Source of the DNA: an uncultured Eubacteriales bacterium
GTDB lineage: Bacteria; Bacillota; Clostridia; Oscillospirales; QAMX01
Length of the DNA: 64,000 nt
Reading direction: 5' to 3'
Assembly (NCBI GenBank): GCA_905205975.1
Contig: CAJLFQ010000001.1
Coordinates: forward strand, 1 to 64,000
The notes below the pieces were generated by a model. The model was not told the origin of the DNA. It searched no databases and saw only the letters and a list, made by a program, of their open reading frames with translations. Shown here in pieces: positions 46,478 through 54,631 of this stretch (its first letter is position 1; each line of letters opens with the position of its first letter). The translations under genes were made by a program, and so were the position numbers.

Positions 46478-48205
46478 ATGACAACTCAAAACATTCCCCG
46501 CCCGGAACATCCGGAACCGCAGCTCGCCCGTGAAGCATGGATCAATCTGAACGGCGACTGGGCCTTTGAAATGGACTTTGGCCGCAGCGGCCGTGAACGC
46601 GGCCTGACCGCGGCGGAGACGCTCCAGCAGACCATCCGCGTCCCGTTCTGCCCGGAAAGCCGCCTGAGCGGCATCGCATATACCGATTTTATGCCGGCCG
46701 TCTGGTACACGCGGACGGTTGCACTGCCGGAAAGCTGGCAGGCATCCGGCCGCGTCCTGCTGCACTTCGGCGCCGTCGACTACGCGGCGGAAGTTTGGGT
46801 CAACGGCGTATCTGCCGGGACGCACCGCGGCGGATACAGCCCGTTTGTCCTCGACGTGACGAAACTGCTGACCCTTGGCGAAAACCGCATTACCGTCTGC
46901 GCGGAAGACGATGTCCGCAGCTATACGCAGCCCGCGGGCAAACAGTCCACCCGGTATCATTCCTATGAATGCAGCTACACGCGGACGACCGGCATCTGGC
47001 AGACCGTCTGGATGGAACACGTCCCGGAGACGTATGTCCATGCGCTGCGCGTGACGCCGGACGTCGCCAATGAATGCGCGCATGTCACCGTTCTGCTCAA
47101 CGGTACTGCCGCTGAAGCGACGGAAGTGACCGTGACGGCCTCGTATGAGGGCGCAGAAAAGGCAAAGAAGACCGTCCATGCCCACTGGCGCACCGCCGAG
47201 CTGACGCTCGATCTCCCGGCGCCGGAACTGTGGGAACCGGGCTGCGGCCGCCTGTATGACCTGACGGTTTCGCTGTCCACCGGCGACTGTGTGCAGAGCT
47301 ACTTCGGCATGCGCGACGTCGATCTCGACGGCAAAGCCATGCGCATCAACGGGAAGATCGTCTTCCAGCGCCTCATTCTCGATCAGGGCTTCTACCCGGA
47401 CGGCATCTATACGGCGCCGAATGACGGCGAACTGCGCGCCGACATCGAACGCTCCATGGCGATGGGCTTCAACGGCGCGCGCCTGCACCAGAAGGTCTTT
47501 GAACCGCGCTTCCTCTATTGGGCGGATAAGCTCGGCTATCTCTGCTGGGATGAACACGCCAACTGGATGCTCGATATTTCCAACGAAGCGGCGCTGCTCC
47601 GCTTCCTGCCGGAGTGGGAAGAAGTCGTCGAACGTGATTACAGCCACCCCTGCATCGTCGGTTGGTGTCCACTGAACGAAACGCAGCGCAACCAGAACCG
47701 CGATTTCATCGCCGCCGTCTACCATGCGACCCGCCGTCTGGATCCGACGCGCCCGATCATTGACACCAGCGGCTGGCATCACGTCATCACCGACGTCTTC
47801 GATACGCACGACTATACGCAGGACGCGGCCAGATTCGCCGAAAACCATCAGCCGGCCACCGAAGGCCGCTGCCCGGTCGCCAATGAAGTCACAAAAGACG
47901 TCTGGACGGGCGAAATCCCGTACTTCGTCAGCGAATTCGGCGGCGCGCGCTGGTCACAGCAGACAGAGGGCTGGGGCTACGGCGACGGCCCGAAGACCGT
48001 CGCGGAATTCATCGAACGCTATGACGGGCTTGTCACGGCGCTGCTGGAGAATCCGTCCGTCTGCGCGTTCTGCTATACGCAGCTCACCGACGTCGAACAG
48101 GAGCAGAACGGTCTCTATACCTATGACCGTCAGGCAAAGTTCGATCCGGCTGCCATCCGCGCCTGCACGGCCAAACCGGCCGCCATCGAACGGGAGAAGA
48201 ACTGA
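46478..48205 (+). CDS. GH2 family beta-glycosidase
   Basis: 575 residues, cytoplasmic, short GH2 enzyme. A sugar-binding jelly roll (about 25-170, WVNGVSAGTHRGGYSPFVLD), an Ig-like domain, and a TIM barrel with DEHANW. The acid/base Glu is E401 in WCPLNET; the nucleophile is E486 in VSEFGG. Family members include beta-galactosidases, beta-glucuronidases and mannosidases; the exact sugar is not clear. AAAGGAAAACG precedes ATG 46478. It lies 107 bases after the DUF6062 gene, suggesting a glycan-degradation unit with GH84. Confidence 0.9.
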   Translation: MTTQNIPRPEHPEPQLAREAWINLNGDWAFEMDFGRSGRERGLTAAETLQQTIRVPFCPESRLSGIAYTDFMPAVWYTRTVALPESWQASGRVLLHFGAVDYAAEVWVNGVSAGTHRGGYSPFVLDVTKLLTLGENRITVCAEDDVRSYTQPAGKQSTRYHSYECSYTRTTGIWQTVWMEHVPETYVHALRVTPDVANECAHVTVLLNGTAAEATEVTVTASYEGAEKAKKTVHAHWRTAELTLDLPAPELWEPGCGRLYDLTVSLSTGDCVQSYFGMRDVDLDGKAMRINGKIVFQRLILDQGFYPDGIYTAPNDGELRADIERSMAMGFNGARLHQKVFEPRFLYWADKLGYLCWDEHANWMLDISNEAALLRFLPEWEEVVERDYSHPCIVGWCPLNETQRNQNRDFIAAVYHATRRLDPTRPIIDTSGWHHVITDVFDTHDYTQDAARFAENHQPATEGRCPVANEVTKDVWTGEIPYFVSEFGGARWSQQTEGWGYGDGPKTVAEFIERYDGLVTALLENPSVCAFCYTQLTDVEQEQNGLYTYDRQAKFDPAAIRACTAKPAAIEREKN

Positions 48206-48207
48206 CG

Positions 48208-48996
48208 ATGACACACACCGATCTGAACCATTCGGAAAGCCCGGCATCCGCCGGGCTTTTTGCTGCGCAGAACCGCTTTGACGGCAAAAGCCGCGTCTAT
48301 GAATCGGCACGCCCCTCGTATCCGGCGTCATGCCTGGAACGCTTTGCCGTCGCCGGAAAACAGGTCGCCGACATCGGCGCCGGAACAGGCAAACTGACTG
48401 CACAGCTGCTGGCCATGGGCGCTGATGTCACGGCGGTCGAACCGAATGCGGCAATGCGCCAGACCGCCGACGAAAAGCTCGGCGCATACCCTGGTTACCG
48501 CTCTGTCGGCGCGGCCGCGGAAGAAACCGGTCTGCCCGGCGGCACGTTTGATCTGGTTACCGCGGCGCAGGCGTTTCACTGGTTCGACTCGGATGCGTTT
48601 CAGCGCGAGTGCCGGCGCATCCTGAAGCCGGACGGCATCGTGCTCCTGCTCTGGAACATGCGCGTTCCGGACGCGCCGGTCAACCGCGCCTGTGAAGCGG
48701 TCTGCCGGTCGTTCTGCCCGCAGTTTGAAGGTTTCACCGCCGGATTCCGGACAGACGACGAACGCATCGGCCACTTTTTCAACGGCCGCTTTGAAAAGGC
48801 GGTCTGCCCGAACGATCTGTGCTATACGCGTGACCTGTTCGTCGCCCGGCAGTGCTCGTCGTCGTATGCGCCGAAACCGCAGGATCCGGCGTATGAACCG
48901 TTCACCCGCGCGCTGGGCGATTGCTTCGACCGCTTCGCCGCAGACGGTTTCCTCACCGTGCCAAACGTCACCGAATGCTGCTGGGGCAGACCGTAA
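48208..48996 (+). CDS. Class I SAM-dependent methyltransferase
   Basis: 262 residues. Rossmann motif VADIGAGTGKLT (residues about 53-64) binds SAM; AVEPNAAMR is motif II; FHWFDSDAF and LKPDGIVLLLWNM are post-motifs typical of the UbiE/YcgJ group. It starts 2 bases after the GH2 stop. The first codons contain a perfect terminator-like hairpin, so the N terminus (about residues 1-20) is not family-like. Substrate unknown. Confidence 0.85.
   Translation: MTHTDLNHSESPASAGLFAAQNRFDGKSRVYESARPSYPASCLERFAVAGKQVADIGAGTGKLTAQLLAMGADVTAVEPNAAMRQTADEKLGAYPGYRSVGAAAEETGLPGGTFDLVTAAQAFHWFDSDAFQRECRRILKPDGIVLLLWNMRVPDAPVNRACEAVCRSFCPQFEGFTAGFRTDDERIGHFFNGRFEKAVCPNDLCYTRDLFVARQCSSSYAPKPQDPAYEPFTRALGDCFDRFAADGFLTVPNVTECCWGRP
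48237..48262 (+). terminator. Terminator-like hairpin inside the methyltransferase 5' end
   Basis: AAAGCCCGGC-ATCC-GCCGGGCTTTTTG: a perfect stem and T tract at codons 10-19 of the methyltransferase. It would end GH2 transcripts before the methyltransferase unless read through or blocked. Confidence 0.75.
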
Positions 48997-49022
48997 AAAG
49001 TGGAAAAAGTGATTGAAAGGGG

Positions 49023-49051
49023 TAGACAAACGCGAAAGTTTGTGATATACT
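49023..49051 (+). promoter_or_regulatory. Promoter of the short transcript at 49058
   Basis: TAGACA (49023-49028), 17 bases, TATACT (49046-49051). A perfect dyad GGTAGTA-TCTG-TACTACC (49060-49077) starts at the predicted transcript 5' end. Confidence 0.75.
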
Positions 49052-49057
49052 ACAATT

Positions 49058-49222
49058 AGGGTAGTATCTGTACTACCATTTCATAGAAGTCCCATAGAAG
49101 TTATAGCAGAAGTGATAGCGACAGTTTCTGAACCAACCATGTGCTGAGAACACATTTTTGCGCTCTTGGTATCGCAGGGTGTCAGCGTAAAAGGGTGCAT
49201 TTTGATGTACCCTTTTTGTTTT
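49058..49222 (+). ncRNA. Candidate small RNA or terminated leader (about 165 nt)
   Basis: A strong promoter and a strong terminator bound a stretch without any credible gene. The terminator at 49189-49226 has AAAAGGGTGCAT / ATGTACCCTTTT with a G-T wobble, followed by TTTTTGTTTTTT. A 5' hairpin is at 49060-49077. It could be an sRNA, or the attenuated leader of the orphan frame that follows, or a scar. No known RNA family is recognised. Confidence 0.45.
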
Positions 49223-49226
49223 TTGA

Positions 49227-49523
49227 AAGGAGGCGGTATCATACATCTCATCGCGGCACGGACAAAATGAGGCAGGCTGGAAACACAACAATTGGTGCAG
49301 CCCTGATTCCATTGATACCAAAGCGACTCTTTACCGGGAAAGTGTGGGCACAGGTGACAACACAGTATTCTTATATGAGATCGCTGCGGATGATAACAGC
49401 GGAACAGGAAATAACTTTCTGATTGATAAAAGGCTTTCTCCCGGAACCTATTATCTGCGCGTTCGTGCAACAACGCCTTTTGCATATGGTCAATACAAAC
49501 TGCACTACCGGACCGAAAATTAG
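49227..49523 (+). pseudogene. Orphan PPC-type (pre-peptidase C-terminal) domain fragment
   Basis: An open frame with no start codon runs from the TGA at 49224 to TAG 49521-49523. It encodes about 98 residues, and the last 70 match a PPC/bacterial pre-peptidase C-terminal beta-sandwich: SIDTKATLYRESVG, ADDNSGTGNNFLIDKRLSPG and TYYLRVRATTPFAYGQYKLHY. AAAGGAGG at 49226-49233 looks like a ribosome site but no ATG, GTG or TTG follows in frame, so either the start is lost or it is a remnant of a larger secreted protein whose front has gone. Confidence 0.7.
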
Positions 49524-49563
49524 ATCACCAAAACATTCAGCAGGCAGAAAGAAGGGATTTCAT

Positions 49564-50712
49564 ATGAAAAAAACGGCATGCATCCGGACTATCATCGGTT
49601 TGCTGGCGGTGCTTTTGCTGCTGAGCGGCTGTTCTGATCAAACAGACCCAATCACCACGACGCCTGCGGCGTCAGCCCCGCCAATCACCGCCCCGCCATC
49701 GACCAACGTTCCGTCAACAACACCGCCGACCGCTGCCCCGCCATCGACCAATGTTCCGTCAACAACACCGCCGACCGCTGCTCCGCCATCGACCAACGTT
49801 CCGGACCCGGCACTGATAGGGCATACCTGGAACGCCGCCCTGGCAACGCCCGATGTCTACACGATCGACACCAAACCGAACGCTGAAACGGCGGCAAAAC
49901 AGCTGCTGGATCAGATGTTTGCGGCGCTTCAGCAGCCGGACGACAGACGGACGTTCCGCTTCCTGGCGGTGCGCGATGTCGTCATCGAGGTCCACCCGTC
50001 CGAAGACGTCCGGCGATTCCCGGACACGGAGACGGATTTCCACGACTGGGGCGTCGAACGGGACGATCCGCTGATCGGACCGGACACATGGCTCGTCTAC
50101 GTCGAGGCGTCGTTCCGGTTTGAAGGTCTTTACGCCTCCATTGGTCGGGCGCAGGACGCATCGACCTGGTATGCGCCGCTCCGGCAGGGCAGCCGCTGGC
50201 CCATGATTATGACGGAAACCGAATCGGGCTATACGCTCAGATCGCTCCACCCGGTAAAGATGTATACCTGGAACGCCGCGCTGGCAACGCCCGATGTCTA
50301 CAAGATTAACACCAAACCGGACGCTGAAACGGCGGCAAAACAGCTGCTGGATCAGATGTTTGCGGCGCTTCAGCAGCCGGACGACAGACGGACGTTCCGC
50401 TTCCTGGCGGTGCGCGATGTCATCATCGAGGTGCACCCGTCCGAAGACGTCCGGCGATTCCCGGATACGGAGACGGATTTCCACGACTGGGGCGTTGAAC
50501 CGGACGATCCGCTGATCGGACCGGACACATGGCTCGTCTACGTCGAGGCGTCATTCCGGTTTGAAGGCATTTACATGCCCATCGGACAGGCGCAGGACGC
50601 ATCGACCTGGTATGCGCCGCTCCGGCAGGGTGGCCGCTGGCCCATGATTATGACGAAAACTGAATCGGGCTATACGCTCAGATCGCTCCACCCGGCAAAG
50701 ATATCGCCGTAA
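49564..50712 (+). CDS. Lipoprotein with internally duplicated 147-residue unit
   Basis: 382 residues. Lipoprotein signal (LLSGC, Cys23), then a Thr/Pro/Ser linker built of a 15-residue unit repeated 2.5 times, and two nearly identical domains (residues about 88-234 and 235-381), each beginning WNAALATPDVY and ending SGYTLRSLHP. They contain FRFLAVRDV, HPSEDVRRFPDTETDFHDWGV and DTWLVYVEASFRFEG. Family not recognised; probably a secreted binding or stress protein anchored to the membrane. GAAGGG precedes ATG 49564. A terminator follows. Confidence 0.83.
   Translation: MKKTACIRTIIGLLAVLLLLSGCSDQTDPITTTPAASAPPITAPPSTNVPSTTPPTAAPPSTNVPSTTPPTAAPPSTNVPDPALIGHTWNAALATPDVYTIDTKPNAETAAKQLLDQMFAALQQPDDRRTFRFLAVRDVVIEVHPSEDVRRFPDTETDFHDWGVERDDPLIGPDTWLVYVEASFRFEGLYASIGRAQDASTWYAPLRQGSRWPMIMTETESGYTLRSLHPVKMYTWNAALATPDVYKINTKPDAETAAKQLLDQMFAALQQPDDRRTFRFLAVRDVIIEVHPSEDVRRFPDTETDFHDWGVEPDDPLIGPDTWLVYVEASFRFEGIYMPIGQAQDASTWYAPLRQGGRWPMIMTKTESGYTLRSLHPAKISP
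49693..49803 (+). repeat. 45-base linker repeat in the lipoprotein
   Basis: Two and a half copies of a 45-base unit (starting CCGCCATCGACCAA) at 49693, 49738 and 49783 encode the PPSTNVPSTTPPTAA linker. In-frame length change would only alter the spacer. Confidence 0.88.
49824..50705 (+). repeat. Tandem 441-base duplication inside the lipoprotein gene
   Basis: The unit at 49824-50264 repeats at 50265-50705 with an exact 441-base (147-codon) offset and very few differences over its length. It is a recent in-frame tandem duplication or is being homogenised by gene conversion. Confidence 0.9.
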
Positions 50713-50727
50713 AAAAAGACGAACGCA

Positions 50728-50766
50728 AGAGCCGGCGCACGATTCCATTCGTGCGCCGGCTCTGTT
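50728..50766. terminator. Bidirectional terminator between the lipoprotein and htpG
   Basis: AGAGCCGGCGCACGA-TTCCAT-TCGTGCGCCGGCTCT, a very stable stem; TGTTTT follows on plus, and a poly-A run upstream gives a T tract on minus. Confidence 0.87.
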
Positions 50767-50788
50767 TTCTGTTTGAAGCGCGGAAAAT

Positions 50789-52705
50789 TTACCGCAGAAG
50801 GCCGCAGACCAGCTCCGAATAACCGGCGGGGTCTTTGAGCGGGAACCCGGCGATGAGCAGTGCCTGCGCATACAGAATCTTTGCATACTTGGCAGCCAGC
50901 TCTTTGTCGGTTTCAAACGCGTTTTTCAGCTGGGCGAAGACCGGATGATCGCCGTTCAGCTCCAGAACGCGCTGTGCTTTGACCTTGTTTTCACCCGGAA
51001 TCGCGGCGAAATACTTCTCCATCTCCAGCGTGACGCTGCCCTCGCTCGTCAGGCAGACCGGATGCGAAACCAGCTTGTGGGAAATGCGGACGGCAGAAAC
51101 GTCGCCGCCCAGCGTCTCTTTGACGAAGTCGAGCAGCGCCTTGTTGTCTTCGTTTTTCTGCTCGGTTTCCTTCTTTTCTTCTTCGGTTTCAAGCTCCAGA
51201 TCGTCGCGGCTGACGTTTTTGAATTTCTTTTCGCCGACCTGGCCGAGGATTTCGACGACAAATTCGTCCACCTCGTCGGTCATGTAGAGGACGTTGTAGT
51301 CCTTTGCGCGCAGACGTTCGATCTGCGGCAGGGCGCCGATCTTCGACAGGCTTTCGCCGCAGGCGTAGTAGATGTATTTCTGGTCTTCCGGCATTGCTTT
51401 GACATATTCGTCGAGCGTCAGGAGCTTGTCCGACTTGGCGCTGGCAAACATCAGCAGATCGGAGAGCAGCTCGCGGTGCGCGCCGAAATCCGACACGACG
51501 CCGTATTTCAGCTGAAGCCCGAAGAGCTTGTAGAACTTCGCATACGTCTCCGGATCGTCTTCCATCATCTTTTTCAGCTCGCGCTTGATGCGTTTTTCGA
51601 TGTTCTGCGCAATGACGCGGAGCTGCTTGTCATGCTGCAAGAGCTCGCGGGAGATGTTCAGCGAGAGGTTGTCGGAGTCCACGACGCCTTTGACGAAGCG
51701 GAAGTATTCTGGCAGGAGCTCCGCGCAGCGGTCAATGATCATGACGCCGTTGGAATAGAGCTGAAGCCCTTTTTCAAATTCCTTCGTATAGTAGCCATAT
51801 GGGACGGAGGACGGGATAAAGAGCATTGCCTTGAAGGAAATCAGCCCTTCTGCCTCGATGCGGATGACCTTGAGCGGCGGTTCGTTGTCGTAGTATTTCT
51901 CTTTGTAGAAGGCATAGCAGTCTTCATCGCTGACTTCCGACTTCGGGCGCTGCCAGATCGGCACCATGCTGTTGACGGTTTCCGGCTCGGTATACGTTTC
52001 ATACGTCGTCTTTTTCTTGCCGGTTTCGTCTACTTCGTCGGATTCGACCGGGCGCGATTTTTCAACGTCCATCACGATCGGGAAGCGGATATAGTCGGAA
52101 TATTTGCGGATGATGCGGCGAAGCTCATAGGTGTCGAGAAATTCGTCGTAATGTTCGTCTTCGGTGTCGGGTTTCAGATAGAGGATGACGTCCGTGCCGG
52201 CTTCGGCGCGTTCCGCCGGAGAAACGGTATAGCCGTCTGCGCCGGTCGATTCCCAGACGTGGGCTTCGTCTTCCCCAAATTTGCGGGAGACGACGCGGAC
52301 CTTCTCGGCGACCATGAACGCCGAGTAGAAGCCGACGCCGAACTGACCGATGATATCAACGGTCTTTTCCTCTTTATCTTTTTCGCTCAGGTCATTTTTA
52401 AAGGCGAACGAACCGCTGCGGGCGATGACACCCAGGTTGGATTCCAGCTCTTCTTCGCTCATGCCGATGCCGTTGTCGGAGATCGTCAGCGTGCGGGCCT
52501 CTTTGTCCGGCTTGACCATGATCTTGAAATCCGACCGCGCGGTGTGGACGGTATCATCCGTCAGCGCCCGGTAGGCGAGTTTGTCAATTGCGTCGGACGC
52601 GTTGGAAATCAGCTCGCGGAGAAAGATTTCCTTGTGCGTATAGACGGAGTTGATCATCATATCGAGAATCCGTTTGGATTCTGTTTTGAATTGCTTTTTG
52701 GCCAT
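50789..52705 (-). CDS. htpG: HtpG, Hsp90 family molecular chaperone
   Basis: 638 residues. GHKL ATPase N domain (LRELISNASDAIDKL, ISDNGIGM, FGVGFYSAF), middle domain (NLSLNISRELLQHDK) and C-terminal dimerisation domain with a highly acidic linker (ETEEEKKETEQKNED). ATG 52705 (MAKKQFKTESK) is chosen from AAAGGATG upstream; the extra upstream codons lie in the leader. ATP-dependent chaperone of the cytosol. Confidence 0.98.
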   Translation of the reverse strand: MAKKQFKTESKRILDMMINSVYTHKEIFLRELISNASDAIDKLAYRALTDDTVHTARSDFKIMVKPDKEARTLTISDNGIGMSEEELESNLGVIARSGSFAFKNDLSEKDKEEKTVDIIGQFGVGFYSAFMVAEKVRVVSRKFGEDEAHVWESTGADGYTVSPAERAEAGTDVILYLKPDTEDEHYDEFLDTYELRRIIRKYSDYIRFPIVMDVEKSRPVESDEVDETGKKKTTYETYTEPETVNSMVPIWQRPKSEVSDEDCYAFYKEKYYDNEPPLKVIRIEAEGLISFKAMLFIPSSVPYGYYTKEFEKGLQLYSNGVMIIDRCAELLPEYFRFVKGVVDSDNLSLNISRELLQHDKQLRVIAQNIEKRIKRELKKMMEDDPETYAKFYKLFGLQLKYGVVSDFGAHRELLSDLLMFASAKSDKLLTLDEYVKAMPEDQKYIYYACGESLSKIGALPQIERLRAKDYNVLYMTDEVDEFVVEILGQVGEKKFKNVSRDDLELETEEEKKETEQKNEDNKALLDFVKETLGGDVSAVRISHKLVSHPVCLTSEGSVTLEMEKYFAAIPGENKVKAQRVLELNGDHPVFAQLKNAFETDKELAAKYAKILYAQALLIAGFPLKDPAGYSELVCGLLR

Positions 52706-52795
52706 ATGCAAACATCCTTTCAAGCCGGAACCGAAGCAGCCCGGCGCCGGCAAAATCAGATGCCGCACCCAAAATGCGACATCTTACAAATAGTC

Positions 52796-52824
52796 ATTAT
52801 AGCGTGAATTTGTGAATTTGTCAA
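52796..52824 (-). promoter_or_regulatory. Consensus promoter of htpG
   Basis: Minus strand TTGACA (52824-52819), 17 bases, TATAAT (52801-52796). No CIRCE inverted repeat is seen nearby, so control is not HrcA-like. Confidence 0.88.
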
Positions 52825-52877
52825 CATCTTTGGCACAGCAGAGCGCACAAAGAACGGCATTTTTCAACGCCTCCTTC

Positions 52878-53020
52878 TTGCACATCGGCGCGGCATATGG
52901 TATCATATAGAGGGCGCCGGATCCCTGCGGGCAAAAATCAGACAAACAGCGGCAAATGTCCAGTTTTTTTACACGGCGGGCGATTTGTCCATACAAAAGC
53001 GCCGGCAGATATGGTATCAT
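52878..53020 (+). promoter_or_regulatory. Two candidate promoters for the envelope operon
   Basis: TTGCAC (52878-52883), 17 bases, TATCAT (52901-52906). A second ATATGGTATCAT with extended -10 lies at 53009-53020, with a poor -35. Both share the 12-base string ATATGGTATCAT, as does the promoter at 6712-6723. I see no gene in 52825-53072. Confidence 0.6.
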
Positions 53021-53072
53021 GATATCGTGCCGCAGCAGGTGCGGCATCTATCCGGAAAAGGGGGGAACCGCC

Positions 53073-53888
53073 TTGAATATTCTAGTAACGCTGGACAGGG
53101 GATACCTGCATCAGCTGGCTGTCATGCTCTCGTCGCTGCTGACAGCAGACCCGGCGGAAACATATGACGTCTATCTCATGAATGCGTCGCTCCGACCGTC
53201 AGACTTTGAAAAACTCACGGCCATGCTCGGCAACCGGTGCAGGCTGACGGACGTCAGAATGGACAGCCGCCTGCTGGCGGAGGCCCCGGTGACGGATCGG
53301 TACCCGCAGGAAATGTACTACCGCATCTTCGCCGCGCAGTATCTGCCGCAGACGCTGGACCGCATCCTCTATCTGGATCCGGACCTTGTCGTCCGGAAGC
53401 CGCTGCGCGCCCTCTATGAAACCGACATGACCGGTCAATGCTTTGCGGCGGCGTCGCACGTCCGCGGCGCGCTGAAAGCGCTCAACGCGATCCGCCTGGG
53501 TGAACGGCCGGACGAGATGGGGCCGTATATCAATTCCGGCGTCATGCTCATGAATCTTGCCCGCCTGCGGGAAACGCAGGATGAGGCGCAGGTGCTGGAT
53601 TACATCCGCCGCCATCAGAAGGCATTGCTGCTCCCCGATCAGGATATCATCAGCGCACTGTATGCCGGGCAGATCCGGCTGATTGACGCGCGCATCTACA
53701 ACATGACCGAACGGCTGCTCGTCTTCGGCAACGCCAACGGGGAAGTGACGCCGCATTGGGTTGCAGAAAACAGCGCCGTGATCCACTACTGCGGCCGGAA
53801 CAAACCGTGGAAGCCACATTATACCGGCAAGCTCGGCATCTTCTACGAGCAGGCCGAACAGGCCGCAAATCCGCCGGCATTCGACTGA
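53073..53888 (+). CDS. Glycosyltransferase family 8
   Basis: 271 residues. N-terminal strand MNILVTLDRGYLHQLAVMLSSLL, ribbon YLDPDLVV with the DxD metal motif (D102-P-D104), and INSGVMLMNL and LPDQDIISAL, then the IHYCGRNKPWKP GT8 C-terminal signature. Retaining sugar transferase using UDP-glucose or UDP-galactose; acceptor probably a lipid or wall sugar. TTG 53073 with GGGGGG upstream is chosen. First of the envelope operon. Confidence 0.93.
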   Translation: MNILVTLDRGYLHQLAVMLSSLLTADPAETYDVYLMNASLRPSDFEKLTAMLGNRCRLTDVRMDSRLLAEAPVTDRYPQEMYYRIFAAQYLPQTLDRILYLDPDLVVRKPLRALYETDMTGQCFAAASHVRGALKALNAIRLGERPDEMGPYINSGVMLMNLARLRETQDEAQVLDYIRRHQKALLLPDQDIISALYAGQIRLIDARIYNMTERLLVFGNANGEVTPHWVAENSAVIHYCGRNKPWKPHYTGKLGIFYEQAEQAANPPAFD

Positions 53889-53915
53889 CCGGCAGCATTG
53901 AAAGGCAGGACGCAA

Positions 53916-54617
53916 ATGGCCTATATTGAATTTGAAAACGTCTGCAAATACTATCGCATGGGCGGCCAGACAATCGCCGCCACCGACCACATCAGCTTCA
54001 CGGTGGAACGCGGCGAGCTCTGCGTCGTCGTCGGCCCATCCGGCGCCGGGAAAACGACGCTTCTGAACATCCTGGGCGGCATGGACAGCTGCGACGAAGG
54101 CGAGATCCGCCTGGATGGGCGCGTCATCAGCGCGCTCAGCGAGCGGGCGCTGACCGATTACCGCCGGTATGACGTCGGCTTTGTCTTCCAGTTTTATAAC
54201 CTTGTCCAGAACCTGACGGCCGTTGAAAATGTCGAGCTGGCGTCGGAAATCAGCCGCGACCCGCTGGACGCGCGGACGGTGCTTCAGGCGGTCGGCCTTG
54301 CGGAACGCGCGGACAACTTCCCGGCACAGCTCTCCGGCGGAGAACAGCAGCGCGTGGCGATTGCCCGCGCACTGGCCAAAAATCCGAAAATCGTCCTCTG
54401 CGACGAGCCGACCGGCGCACTCGACTATCAGACGGGCAAGACGATTCTGAAACTTTTGCAGGATACCTGCCGTCAAACGGGAAAAACCGTCATCATCATC
54501 ACCCACAACAGCGCGCTGACGCAGATGGCGGACCGCGTCGTCCACATCCGGAACGGCGCCGTTCAGCGCGTTGAAATCAACGCGTCGCCGATGCCGGTTG
54601 AACAGATCGAATGGTGA
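53916..54617 (+). CDS. MacB/LolD-type ABC ATPase
   Basis: 233 residues. Walker [10 protein letters not shown] (about 39-47), Q loop [12 protein letters not shown], signature [15 protein letters not shown], Walker [13 protein letters not shown], His switch IIITHN. The FNLVxNLTxxENV-type Q-loop block is the MacB/LolD/YknY class, which powers FtsX-type permeases that move peptides, lipoproteins or lipids rather than importers. Pairs with the following permease. Confidence 0.95.
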   Translation: MAYIEFENVCKYYRMGGQTIAATDHISFTVERGELCVVVGPSGAGKTTLLNILGGMDSCDEGEIRLDGRVISALSERALTDYRRYDVGFVFQFYNLVQNLTAVENVELASEISRDPLDARTVLQAVGLAERADNFPAQLSGGEQQRVAIARALAKNPKIVLCDEPTGALDYQTGKTILKLLQDTCRQTGKTVIIITHNSALTQMADRVVHIRNGAVQRVEINASPMPVEQIEW

Positions 54618-54631
54618 AATCAGGTCTTCAT

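Noticed and set aside
49141..49422. 93-codon frame from ATG 49141
   Set aside because: It runs through the terminator in a different frame from the PPC-like protein, with no family-like residues.
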